64,000 nt of DNA, from NCBI RefSeq assembly GCF_002017875.1, contig NZ_MUFV01000003.1:218001-282000 (forward strand), written 5' to 3'. The stretch comes from Deinococcus sp. LM3 (GTDB lineage: Bacteria; Deinococcota; Deinococci; Deinococcales; Deinococcaceae). Positions 52,106 through 61,966 of this stretch are shown piece by piece. The translations under genes were made by a program, and so were the position numbers. Below the pieces are notes generated by a model. That model had not been told where the DNA came from and did not search any database. It saw only the letters and a program-made list of their open reading frames with translations. The first letter of the stretch is position 1. The number at the start of each line of letters is the position of its first letter.

Positions 52106-52546
52106 ATGGAACCGCTGTTCGCGCTGCTGATCGGCGTGCTGGTCGGCACCGGCGTGTTCCTGCTACTGTCACGCACCATCATCCGGGTGGTGCTGGGGCT
52201 GGCGTTCATCGCGTACGGCGTGAACCTCGCCATCCTGACGGTCGCCGGACTGCGGCCGGACGCGCCGCCCATCCTGACGCTGAAAGGACCGTACGTGGAC
52301 CCGCTGCCGCAGGCGCTGGTCCTGACCGCCATCGTGATCGGGTTCGCCACGACCGCGCTGCTGCTGACCGTCGCCCTGCGCGCCTACCAGGTCGCCGGGC
52401 ACGACGACGTGGAGGCCTTCGGGGACAGCCTCGCCCGCGATCCGGACAGCCCGGACGGCCTGGACGCCGACGCCAGCCACCTCGGTCCGGACGAACCGAC
52501 CCCCCCCCGGACCTCCACCCGCCGCGCGGCCCGGAGGTCCGCGTGA
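52106..52546 (+). CDS. mnhC: Mrp Na+/H+ antiporter subunit C
   Basis: 146 residues, NuoK-like, three membrane helices (LFALLIGVLVGTGVFLLLS; IIRVVLGLAFIAYGVNL; DPLPQALVLTAIVIGFATTA). The hydrophilic tail is coded partly by nine C in a row (52500-52508); one extra C would read straight into mnhD. An 82-base gap precedes it, with a GGAGG ribosome site. Confidence 0.93.
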   Translation: MEPLFALLIGVLVGTGVFLLLSRTIIRVVLGLAFIAYGVNLAILTVAGLRPDAPPILTLKGPYVDPLPQALVLTAIVIGFATTALLLTVALRAYQVAGHDDVEAFGDSLARDPDSPDGLDADASHLGPDEPTPPRTSTRRAARRSA

Positions 52547-54105
52547 ACGGCGTGACGACCTCCTGGCTGCCGCTGGCGCCCATCCTGGTGCCGCTGGGGC
52601 TGGGCATCCTGCTGCTGGCCCCGATGGGTCCGCGTGCCCGCGCGGGGCTGGCCCTCACGTCCGCGGCGCTGACGCTGCTGTGCTCGGCGCTGCTGCTGTC
52701 GGCCGTGTGGAACGGCGCGGTGCTCGTCAGTGAGCTGGGCGCGTGGCCCGCCCCGTTCGGAATCGTCATGACCGCCGACCGCCTGGGCGCGTTCATGAGC
52801 GTGCTGGCGTCCGTGTCGGCGCTGCTGGCGACCTGGGCGGCACTCGTCAACCCGGACCGCGTGCGCGAACGCCACCACCTGTTCACACTGATGGGCGTGC
52901 TGTTCGCCGGCGTGCAGATGTCATTCCTGACCGGCGACCTGTTCAACCTGTTCGTGGCCTTCGAGGTGATGCTGGTCGCCAGTTACGCCCTGGCGGTCCT
53001 CGGGTCCACCCGCGAGCAGCTGCGCGAGGGCTTCCGGTACATCGTGATGAACCTCGCGGCGTCCGCGCTGCTGGTGCTGGCCTGCGGCCTGACGTACGGC
53101 GCGCTGGGCACACTGAACTTCGCGCACCTCGCGCAGCGCAGCGCGGAACTCGGCCCGAACGCCACGGTCAGCGCCATCAGCGTGCTGCTGCTGCTGGTGT
53201 TCGCCGCCAAGGGCGCGCTGTTCCCGCTGGGCTTCTGGCTGCCCGGCACGTACCCGGCGCTGCCCGCCGCGACCGGCACGTTCTTCGCGGCGATCCTGAC
53301 CAAGGTCGGCGCGTACGCCCTGATCCGGGTGTTCACGACCGTGTTCACGCAGGACCCGGCACTGCCGCAGACGCTGCTGCTGATCCTGGGCAGCGTCACC
53401 ATGCTGTACGGCGCGCTCGGGATGCTCAGCCAGCGCGAGTGGCGCTCGGTGCTGTCGTTCACGGTGGTCAGTTCCGCCGGGTACGTCGCGTTCGGACTGG
53501 GCCTGGGCACGCCACTCGCGCTGCGCGCCACGCTGACGTACCTCGCGGTCAGCGTGGCCGTCACCGCCGCGCTGTTCCTGATCGCCGCGGTGGCCGAGCG
53601 GGCCGCCGGGACCCGTAACGTCCGCGCGCGCGGCTTCCTGGACGAGAACCCCTGGCTGGCCGGGGCGTTCCTGCTGTGCGCCCTGACGGCCGCCGGGCTG
53701 CCCCCCACCGCCGGATTCATCGCGAAGTTCGCGCTCGTGCAGGCCGGCGTGCAGAGCGGCACCGCGCTCGCGTGGGTGGCCGTCACCTGCGCGCTGCTGG
53801 CGAGCCTCGTGACGCTGCTGGCGCTGCTGAACATCTGGCGCGGCTTCTTCTGGGGCGAGGCGACCGGCACCCGGCCCGCGCCCGCCCCGCGCGGCACGCG
53901 CCTGCCCGCCTACGCGGCGTCCGCGCTGGTCGCGGCGCTCGCCGTGGGCGGCGGCTCCCTGCTGTCCTTCACCGGGGCCGCCGCCAGCGAACTGCGCGGC
54001 GACAGTTACGTGCGCGGCGTGCTGGGCACAGGCCCGGTCGTCATCCCCGACGCGCCCGCCGGAGATCAGCCAGACGGAGAGCGACCGGCCGGAGAGCAAC
54101 CATGA
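52543..54105 (+). CDS. mnhD: Mrp Na+/H+ antiporter subunit D
   Basis: 520 residues, NuoN/NuoM-like, about 14 helices. Family signs: LFVAFEVMLVASYAL (helix-5 Glu), AAKGALFPLGFWLPGTYPA (Lys), and GLPPTAGFIAKFALVQAG. The GTG start overlaps mnhC. The C-terminal tail repeats DxPAGxxP-type residues. Confidence 0.94.
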   Translation: MNGVTTSWLPLAPILVPLGLGILLLAPMGPRARAGLALTSAALTLLCSALLLSAVWNGAVLVSELGAWPAPFGIVMTADRLGAFMSVLASVSALLATWAALVNPDRVRERHHLFTLMGVLFAGVQMSFLTGDLFNLFVAFEVMLVASYALAVLGSTREQLREGFRYIVMNLAASALLVLACGLTYGALGTLNFAHLAQRSAELGPNATVSAISVLLLLVFAAKGALFPLGFWLPGTYPALPAATGTFFAAILTKVGAYALIRVFTTVFTQDPALPQTLLLILGSVTMLYGALGMLSQREWRSVLSFTVVSSAGYVAFGLGLGTPLALRATLTYLAVSVAVTAALFLIAAVAERAAGTRNVRARGFLDENPWLAGAFLLCALTAAGLPPTAGFIAKFALVQAGVQSGTALAWVAVTCALLASLVTLLALLNIWRGFFWGEATGTRPAPAPRGTRLPAYAASALVAALAVGGGSLLSFTGAAASELRGDSYVRGVLGTGPVVIPDAPAGDQPDGERPAGEQP

Positions 54106-54599
54106 GGGGCGTGGCGCTGAACCTGCTGCTGGCCGTCACCTGGGCGCTGTTCGCCGGTCAGGTCGCCGTGCGCGAACTACTCGTCGGGTTCCTGGTGGGC
54201 TTCGGGATCCTGGCGCTGTTCCCGCGCGCGCTCGGCACGGCCGGATACGTGCGGCGCAGCCTCGCCACCCTGCGCTTCACGGGCTTCTTCCTGAAGGAAC
54301 TCTCGCTCGCGAACGTACAGGTGGCGCTGCTGGCCCTGCACCCCCGCCCGCCGCTGAACCCCATGATCGTCGCGTACCCCATGCGCCTCGAGGGCGAGAC
54401 GGCGCAGACGCTGCTGGCCGCCACCATCACCCTGATGCCCGGCACGGTCGCCATGGGCTTCGACGACGAACGCCGCGTGCTGTACGCGCACGCCATCGGC
54501 CTGCCCGGCGCGGCCGAGGCGCGCGACTCCATCCGGCGGGTCGAGGACGCCCTGCTGCCGGTCCTGACCCGCCGCGCCACCCCGGAGGTCCACCCGTGA
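54102..54599 (+). CDS. mnhE: Mrp Na+/H+ antiporter subunit E
   Basis: 165 residues, two or three N-terminal helices, then a cytoplasmic domain with MIVAYPMRLEGETAQTLLA and ITLMPGTVAMGFDDE, both diagnostic. The ATG overlaps the mnhD stop (ATGA). Confidence 0.93.
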   Translation: MRGVALNLLLAVTWALFAGQVAVRELLVGFLVGFGILALFPRALGTAGYVRRSLATLRFTGFFLKELSLANVQVALLALHPRPPLNPMIVAYPMRLEGETAQTLLAATITLMPGTVAMGFDDERRVLYAHAIGLPGAAEARDSIRRVEDALLPVLTRRATPEVHP

Positions 54600-54856
54600 T
54601 CCTGAACCTGGCCCTCGTCATCGTGACGCTCTCCACCCTGCTCGTCGCGGCGCGCGTCCTGCGCGGCCCCAGCTGGGGCGACCGCATCATGGCCTTCGAC
54701 TTCCTGAGCGTGAACCTGATCGTCCTGATCGTCCTGATCGCCGTGAAGACCCGCCTGCTGGTCGTGCTAGACGCCGCGCTGGTCCTGAGCCTGCTGGGCT
54801 TCCTGACCACCGTTGCCCTGACCCGCTACCTGCTGACCGGCCGGGTGATGCGGTGA
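54596..54856 (+). CDS. mnhF: Mrp Na+/H+ antiporter subunit F
   Basis: 86 residues, three helices, with the family motif RGPSWGDRIMAFDFLSVN. The GTG start overlaps mnhE (GTGA). Confidence 0.93.
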   Translation: MILNLALVIVTLSTLLVAARVLRGPSWGDRIMAFDFLSVNLIVLIVLIAVKTRLLVVLDAALVLSLLGFLTTVALTRYLLTGRVMR

Positions 54857-55227
54857 ACGACTTCAGTCCGCTGCGCGACATTCCCATCCTGATCGGGTCG
54901 TTCTTCGTCCTGACCGCCGCCATCGGCGTGCTGCGCTTCCCCGACCTGTACACCCGCCTGCACGCCAGCAGCAAACTCGTCACGCTCGGCTCGGCCGGCA
55001 TCTTCCTCGGCGCGGCGCTCGAACTGACCGAGGCGGCCGCCTTCACGCGGCTCGCCGCGACCCTGCTGTTCCTGTTCCTGACCACACCCCTAAGCGCGTA
55101 CCTGATCGCGCAGGCCGCGTACCTGCGCGCCCTGCCGCCTCACCTGAGCGGCCCGGACGAATGGAATCAGCTGGGCAGGCACCCGCAACCCGGCGACGAA
55201 CCCCCCCGCGACGACCCCGCCGACTGA
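54853..55227 (+). CDS. mnhG: Mrp Na+/H+ antiporter subunit G
   Basis: 124 residues, three helices; GVLRFPDLYTRLHASSKLVTLG is the family motif (first 20 residues matter most), and the tail is acidic. The GTG start overlaps mnhF. The operon ends in a strong terminator just downstream. Confidence 0.93.
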   Translation: MNDFSPLRDIPILIGSFFVLTAAIGVLRFPDLYTRLHASSKLVTLGSAGIFLGAALELTEAAAFTRLAATLLFLFLTTPLSAYLIAQAAYLRALPPHLSGPDEWNQLGRHPQPGDEPPRDDPAD

Positions 55228-55244
55228 TACGGCGCGGGCATCAC

Positions 55245-55279
55245 GGCGGAGGCAGGCCCTGACGGCTGCCTCCGCCTTT
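55245..55279 (+). terminator. Terminator of the Mrp operon
   Basis: Perfect 11-bp stem (GGCGGAGGCAG / CTGCCTCCGCC), 10-base loop, then TTT, 18 bases after mnhG. Confidence 0.82.
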
Positions 55280-55333
55280 CCGTGTCCCGGTTTCGCCTGT
55301 TCCGGTCGTCGGGCCGCCCGGATCGGGGGCCGC

Positions 55334-55361
55334 TTGACGTGCGCGGGGGGCGGTGTACACT
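55334..55361 (+). promoter_or_regulatory. Promoter of the thiamine operon
   Basis: TTGACG and TACACT with 16 bases between; transcription would start at about 55368, right at the riboswitch. Confidence 0.75.
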
Positions 55362-55368
55362 CGGGGCA

Positions 55369-55469
55369 GTCACCAGGGGTGCCGTGCCCGCGCGTTGCGG
55401 GCGGCTGAGAGAACGTCGTGTTCAACCCTAGGAACCTGATCTGGTTTGTACCAGCGGAGGGAGCGTGAC
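55369..55469 (+). ncRNA. TPP riboswitch (THI element)
   Basis: Contains the conserved parts in order: CAGGGGTGCC, GGCTGAGAGA, AACCTGATCTGG and CCAGCGGAGGGA. It is followed by a perfect terminator and the thi operon. Thiamine pyrophosphate should favour the terminator. Confidence 0.95.
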
Positions 55470-55494
55470 GGGTGCCGAAACAGTTGTCGTGTTT

Positions 55495-55528
55495 CGCCCC
55501 CCTCCGACGCGTGAGGGGGGCGTTTTTT
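55495..55528 (+). terminator. Riboswitch-controlled terminator of the thi operon
   Basis: 10-bp stem CGCCCCCCTC / GAGGGGGGCG with an 8-base loop, followed by six T. An alternative stem (CGAAAC / GTTTCG) overlaps its first arm and may serve as part of the antiterminator. Confidence 0.88.
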
Positions 55529-55622
55529 GATTGCCAGACCAGTGACCTGACCGGCGGGACCGCGCCGCCGCCTGCCCGGCGGCCTGCCCGGACCCTGCCT
55601 CTCCCCTGTCTGTTTCTGCCTG

Positions 55623-55757
55623 ATACGGATTCCGTTTGTTTCGCTGACAGATCGGAACACCACCGATCTGCCAGCTCCACGTCCGGAACCCGTTTTTCTC
55701 CTACTCGCTCCGCTCGGATTGAACGGGCTTTGCAGCCCATTCAATCGGAGTCCGTAT
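55623..55757 (-). repeat. Dispersed 135-bp structured repeat, copy D (intact), in the thiC leader
   Basis: Same length and end structure as copy C, in the opposite orientation (ATACGGATTCCG at the left, GGAGTCCGTAT at the right). It lies between the riboswitch terminator and thiC, so the thiC message carries its two hairpins in the 5' leader. No coding is seen in 55529-55855 apart from this. Confidence 0.88.
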
Positions 55758-55855
55758 GACCCGGCGCTGCCTGCCGTGTCCGGCCGGAGTCGTGTTCCGG
55801 ACGCCCCTGTGCGCGTCCGGCGGCCCTGTCCTGTTCCCATTTTCCTGGAGTTCCC

Positions 55856-57714
<1,859 letters not shown>

Positions 57715-57718
<4 letters not shown>

Positions 57719-58344
57719 AGCTCGGCCGCCTGTACCTGGTGGCCACGCCCCGCGCCGGGCAACCGGAACCCGAATTCCTGGCGCGCCTTGAGGCTGCGCT
57801 GGACGGCGGCGTGGACACCCTGCAACTGCGCTGCAAGGACTGGGAGGCGGGGGCCTACATCGCGCTGGGTGAGCGGGTGGCGGCGCTGGCCCGCGCGCGC
57901 GGCGTGCCCCTGTTCATCAACGACCGCGTGGACGTCGCCGCCGCGTGCGGGGCGGACGGCGTGCACCTGGGGCAGGGGGACCTGCCGCCCGCCTGGGCGC
58001 GCAGGCTCGTACCGGGGCTGCCCCTGGGCCTGAGCACGCACGCGCCCGCGCAGGCGCACGCCGCGCTGGCCGACGCCCCCGCTTACATCGCCGCCGGGCC
58101 GGTGCACGCCACGCCCACCAAACCGGGCCGCGCGCCCGCCGGACTGGCCTACGTGCGCGCGGTGGCCGCACTGAATCCGCCGCTGCCCTGGTACGCCATC
58201 GGCGGGATCGACGCCAGCACCATCCACGAGGTGCTGGCGGCCGGGGCGACCCGCGTGGCGGTCGTGCGGGCCGTCCTCGACGCGCCCGACCCCGCGCAGG
58301 CCGCATCTGACCTGCTCGGGACGTTGCGGGGGGCGCCCGCGTGA
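57715..58344 (+). CDS. thiE: Thiamine-phosphate synthase ThiE
   Basis: 209 residues. Joins HMP-PP and the thiazole phosphate. Motifs: LQLRCKD, LFINDRVDVAAACGADGVHLGQ, GPVHATPTKP and YAIGGI. The GTG start overlaps thiC (GTGA) behind a GGAGGG ribosome site; the longer frame upstream is shadow. Confidence 0.95.
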
Positions 58345-58553
58345 CCCGCCCCACCACCCTGACCGTGAACGGCGAGACCCGGCCCCTCACGCCCGGCCTG
58401 ACCCTGCCCGCCCTGCTGCGCGACCTGAACGTGAACCCGGCGCGCGTGGCGGTCGCCGTGAACGACGACTTCTACCCCGGCGCCCGCGCGCCGGAACGCA
58501 CCCTGGAGGCCGGAGATGTCATCGAGATCGTCCGAATTATCGGGGGGGGCTGA
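58341..58553 (+). CDS. thiS: Sulfur carrier protein ThiS
   Basis: 70 residues, ubiquitin-like. It ends in GGG, so the C-terminal Gly-Gly needed for adenylation and thiocarboxylate is present. The GTG start overlaps thiE. Eight G in a row code for the tail. The adenylyltransferase partner ThiF is not in the operon. Confidence 0.94.
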   Translation: MTRPTTLTVNGETRPLTPGLTLPALLRDLNVNPARVAVAVNDDFYPGARAPERTLEAGDVIEIVRIIGGG

Positions 58554-58554
58554 C

Positions 58555-58647
58555 ATGGCCTCTGACCCCGAGCGGCGCGAGCAGGCACAGGTGCAGGTTC
58601 TCCATTCCGCAGAACCTGCGCGTTCATCCACCGGAGGTTCGTCATGA
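58555..58647 (+). CDS. Possible 30-codon frame between thiS and thiG
   Basis: Starts one base after the thiS stop and ends in ATGA overlap with thiG. The sequence is polar (MASDPERREQAQVQVLH...). It contains a perfect 9-bp hairpin (GCAGGTTCT / AGAACCTGC, 58593-58619) before a GGAGGT ribosome site for thiG. It may only be a spacer; the hairpin could help set the ThiS to ThiG ratio. Confidence 0.3.
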   Translation: MASDPERREQAQVQVLHSAEPARSSTGGSS

Positions 58648-59459
58648 AGCAGAATCCACACACGCCCGACCCCTTCACCCTCGGCGGCAAGGTGTTCACC
58701 TCGCGCCTGATGACGGGCACGGGGAAGTTCACGGATTTCGGCGTGATGCGCGAGGCGCTCGCCGCGAGCGGGTCGCAGATCGTGACCGTCGCCATCCGCC
58801 GCGTCGAACTGAAGGCGCCGGGGCATGACGGGCTGCTGGACGCCCTCGACTGGGACGCCGTGCAGCTGCTGCCGAACACCGCCGGGTGCCGCACGGCCGA
58901 CGAGGCGCTGCGCGTGGCGCGGCTGGCGCGCGTGGCGACCGGCGTGAACTGGATCAAGCTGGAGGTCATCCCGGACGCCCGTTACCTGCTGCCGGACCCG
59001 GTCGGCACACTCCGCGCCGCCGAAGCCCTGGCCGCCGACGGGTTCACGGTGCTGCCGTACGTGCAGGCGGACGCGGTGCTGGCCCGCGCGCTGGAGGACG
59101 CGGGCTGCGCCGCCGTGATGCCCCTGGCGAGCCCCATCGGCTCCGGGCGCGGCCTGCGTAGCCCGGAACTGCTGCGGACCGTGCTGGACGGCGCGCGCGT
59201 CCCCATCGTCGTGGACGCGGGCCTGGGCGTCCCGAGCGACGCGGCGCAGGCGCTGGAACTCGGCGCGGACGCCGTGCTGGTCAACACCGCGATTGCCGAG
59301 GCGCGCGATCCGGTCGGCATGGCCCACGCCTTCGCGCTGGGCGTGCAGGCGGGCCGCGCGGCGTTCCTTGCGGGGCGCATGCCCGAGCGCGAGCATGCCA
59401 GCCCCAGCAGCCCGCTGGGCGGGGTGGTGCGCCTGCCCGACCCGGAAGTGCCGGTATGA
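58644..59459 (+). CDS. thiG: Thiazole synthase ThiG
   Basis: 271 residues, TIM barrel. Makes the thiazole phosphate from DXP, dehydroglycine and ThiS thiocarboxylate. The Schiff-base lysine is in GVNWIKLEVI; MTGTGKF, VLPYVQAD and ASPIGSGRGL are family motifs. Its stop codon touches the worn left end of repeat copy B. Confidence 0.96.
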   Translation: MKQNPHTPDPFTLGGKVFTSRLMTGTGKFTDFGVMREALAASGSQIVTVAIRRVELKAPGHDGLLDALDWDAVQLLPNTAGCRTADEALRVARLARVATGVNWIKLEVIPDARYLLPDPVGTLRAAEALAADGFTVLPYVQADAVLARALEDAGCAAVMPLASPIGSGRGLRSPELLRTVLDGARVPIVVDAGLGVPSDAAQALELGADAVLVNTAIAEARDPVGMAHAFALGVQAGRAAFLAGRMPEREHASPSSPLGGVVRLPDPEVPV

Positions 59460-59594
59460 GGCTGACTCCGATTGAAAGGTTCGCAGAACCGCGTCCATCC
59501 GAGCGGATGCGAGTAGGAGTAGAGCGGATTCAGGGCGTGAAGTTGGCGACCCGGTGGTGTTCCGGGTTGCCGACGGAACAGACGGAATCCGCAT
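59459..59594 (+). repeat. Dispersed 135-bp structured repeat, copy B, inside the thi operon
   Basis: A diverged copy between thiG and thiO (left end GACTCCGATTGAA, right end CGGAATCCGCAT). Its last bases CAT plus GA provide the ATG of thiO. The inner stem around CCGGGTTGCC remains but shows substitutions in its pairing. Confidence 0.8.
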
Positions 59595-60501
59595 GAGGTC
59601 GCGGGAGGTGGTCGTGGTGGGCGGCGGCCTGATCGGGTCGCTGGCAGCGTTCACGCTGCGCCGGGCGGGTGCGGACGTGCTGGTGCTGGACGCGGACCGG
59701 CCGGGGGCGGCGTGGCAGGCGGCGGCGGGCCTGCTCACCCCGGACGGCGAGCGGCTGCGCGGCACGCCGCTGCACGCGGACGCGCTGGAAGGGCTGCGCC
59801 GCTGGCCTGCGCTGGCGGCGGCGCTGGAACGCTCTGGCGTGCCGGTGCACCTGCGGCCCGGCGTGACGCGCCTTCAGGCGGGCGGCAGGGTGCAGGTCAC
59901 GCCGGGCGAGGCGAGCCTGCACCCGCCGTCGGTGGTGCGCGCGGCCCGGCGGGGGCTGGAGGTGGTGGCCGCGCAGGTCCAGGCCCTCGTGCCGTCGGGC
60001 GGCGGGGTGCGGGTGCGGACGGACGTGGGCGACTGGTACGCCGGGCGGGTGGTCCTGGCGGCGGGCGCGTGGAGCGGCGCGTTCGGCGTGCCGGTGGGGG
60101 CGCGGCAGGGGCAGGCGCTGCTGCTGCGCGGCGCTCCCGATATCGGCGCACGCTACGGCCCGCCCGCGCGGGGCTTCTCCCGCTACGCGCTGTCCCGCCC
60201 GGACGGCCTGTACGTCGGCGCGACCAGCCGCGACACCTGGACCACCACGCCCGACGCCCACGCGGCCTGCTGGCTGCGCGGCGCCGCCCGGACACTCGTG
60301 CCCGGCGCAGGCGGGGCGGAGGTCGCGGCGCACCTCGTGGGCCTGCGCCCGGTCACCCCGGACGGGTGGCCGCTGGTCGGGCCGCACCCGACCCTGCCGG
60401 GCGTGCTGGTCGCGGCGGGGCACGGGCGGCACGGCGCGCTGCTCGCCCCGGTCACGGCGGCGCGGGTGCTGGCGCTGGTGGGGCAGGGGGTAAGCGCATG
60501 A
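59593..60501 (+). CDS. thiO: Glycine oxidase ThiO
   Basis: 302 residues. FAD-dependent oxidase making dehydroglycine for the thiazole step. The FAD-binding motif VVVVGGGLIGSLAAF starts at residue 5; GAAWQAAAGLLTP and the C-terminal GLRPVTPDGWPLVGP and GHGRHGALLAP fit the family. The ATG lies in the end of repeat copy B with only a weak ribosome site; a GTG at 59554 in the same frame is the alternative. Confidence 0.9.
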   Translation: MRSREVVVVGGGLIGSLAAFTLRRAGADVLVLDADRPGAAWQAAAGLLTPDGERLRGTPLHADALEGLRRWPALAAALERSGVPVHLRPGVTRLQAGGRVQVTPGEASLHPPSVVRAARRGLEVVAAQVQALVPSGGGVRVRTDVGDWYAGRVVLAAGAWSGAFGVPVGARQGQALLLRGAPDIGARYGPPARGFSRYALSRPDGLYVGATSRDTWTTTPDAHAACWLRGAARTLVPGAGGAEVAAHLVGLRPVTPDGWPLVGPHPTLPGVLVAAGHGRHGALLAPVTAARVLALVGQGVSA

Positions 60502-61310
60502 CGGTCCCGGTCGCACTGACCGTCGCCGGGTCGGATTCCGGGGGCGGGGCGGGCATCCAGGCGGACCTGAAGACCTTCGAGGCGCACGGCGTGTACGGCG
60601 CGAGCGTCCTGACCCTGATCACCGCGCAGAACACGCGGGGCGTGCAGGCCGCGCACGCCCTGCCGCCCGAACTGGTGGCGGCGCAGCTGCGCTCCGTACT
60701 GGACGATTTCCCGGTCGCGGCCGTCAAGACGGGCGCACTGGGCAACGCCGGGCTGATCCGCGCGGTGGCGGACGCCCTGCGGGGCCGGGAGCTGCCGCTG
60801 GTCGTCGATCCGGTCATGCTCGCCAAGAGCGGGGACGCCCTGCTGGACAGCGGCGCCCTGCACGCCCTGCTGCACGAACTGCTGCCCCTGGCGACACTGG
60901 TCACCCCGAATGTCCCCGAGTGGGAGGCGCTGCGGGCGGCGGGCGCGGCCGACACCCTCCCGCTGCTGCTCAAGGGCGGGCACGCGCCGGGCGAGACCGT
61001 CACGGACAGGCTGAGCGCCCACGGGCACCGCCTGACCCTCTGTGCTCCGAGGCAGCGCACCCGGCACACGCACGGCACGGGCTGCACGCTGTCGGCGGCG
61101 ATCACCGCGAACCTCGCACGCGGCCTGGCCCTGCCGGACGCGGTGCGCGCGGCGCACACGTATCTTCAGGCGGCCATCCGCGCCGCGCCGGGCCTGGGCG
61201 ACGGTCACGGCCCGCTGGGGCATCACGCCGCCGGACTGGCAGGGCGGTCACCGTGCGTCGCGCCTGGACCGGTCACGACGGTTTCCAGCTCCGGCCCGGG
61301 CCAGAACTGA
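60498..61310 (+). CDS. thiD: Hydroxymethylpyrimidine kinase / phosphomethylpyrimidine kinase ThiD
   Basis: 270 residues, ribokinase fold. Start VAGSDSGGGAGIQADLKTF; AAVKTGALG; VVDPVMLAKSGDALLD; and the closing HTHGTGCTLSAAI. Phosphorylates HMP twice. The ATG overlaps thiO (ATGA). It is the last gene of the operon and ends 9 bases before a convergent gene. Confidence 0.95.
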   Translation: MTVPVALTVAGSDSGGGAGIQADLKTFEAHGVYGASVLTLITAQNTRGVQAAHALPPELVAAQLRSVLDDFPVAAVKTGALGNAGLIRAVADALRGRELPLVVDPVMLAKSGDALLDSGALHALLHELLPLATLVTPNVPEWEALRAAGAADTLPLLLKGGHAPGETVTDRLSAHGHRLTLCAPRQRTRHTHGTGCTLSAAITANLARGLALPDAVRAAHTYLQAAIRAAPGLGDGHGPLGHHAAGLAGRSPCVAPGPVTTVSSSGPGQN

Positions 61311-61319
61311 ACACCGCGG

Positions 61320-61907
61320 TCAGGCCGACACGGCCATCGCGGCTTCCTCGGTCACGTCGTCCCAGCCGAGGGTCAGGTCGCTGAGCGGCACGAAATTCAG
61401 GTCGCCCATGGCGGCGCGCAGCTGTTCCGTCCAGGCGTCCACGCGGTCCTGCGCCTCACGGACCGCGTGCGGGGTCGGGGCGCGCCACAGGCGGAAGGAT
61501 CTGGCGGGGCGGGTCTGTTCCCGTTGCTGCTCGTCGAGCGCGCCCGCCAGTCCCCAGGTGGCAGTCACGACCCGGTCGACCAGTCCGTGACTTTCGAGTT
61601 CGTGGGTGTTGCCGCCACCGGTCAGGGCGCGCAGCGTGACCGGGTCGCTGCCCAGCGGGGACGCGCAGCGGGTGTGCAGGTGCTGGGTGTGCGCCAGGTC
61701 GGTGTGCAGCCCGATGCTGGCCGCCGGCCGGTACAGCCGCTCGCCACGCGCGGCGACGAAGGCCGGCGCACGTCCCGGTCCCTGCGGGTCGGCCAGGGCG
61801 ATCACGCGCAACCAGTGACCCTGGGAGCGGTGCGCGTGAATCACCGTGATGGCCTGAGCGGCGCGGTACATGACGTCATCAGTGGCCAGAAGCTGCTCGG
61901 GGAACAT
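61320..61907 (-). CDS. Unrecognised protein with HAH...H motif; paralog of the gene at 12231-12863
   Basis: 195 residues; the family is not known to me. The start at 61907 follows TACCGT by 6 bases (leaderless layout); the open frame further upstream is not conserved. Blocks shared with the other copy: MYRAAQAITVIHAHRSQGHW, ASIGLHTDLAHTQHLHTRC-like (His and Cys conserved), PLGSDPVTLRAL and the closing WDDV. No signal peptide or membrane segment. Convergent with thiD. Confidence 0.7.
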   Translation of the reverse strand: MFPEQLLATDDVMYRAAQAITVIHAHRSQGHWLRVIALADPQGPGRAPAFVAARGERLYRPAASIGLHTDLAHTQHLHTRCASPLGSDPVTLRALTGGGNTHELESHGLVDRVVTATWGLAGALDEQQREQTRPARSFRLWRAPTPHAVREAQDRVDAWTEQLRAAMGDLNFVPLSDLTLGWDDVTEEAAMAVSA

Positions 61908-61966
61908 ACCCGCACGGTACGGGGGCGGGTCGCACAAAAGCCTTAAAGGCGCCAGATGAAGGGCGT

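Noticed and set aside
58541..58550. Eight-G run in thiS as a slippage site
   Set aside because: It encodes the required C-terminal Gly-Gly and the frame is intact, so constraint on the protein explains it.
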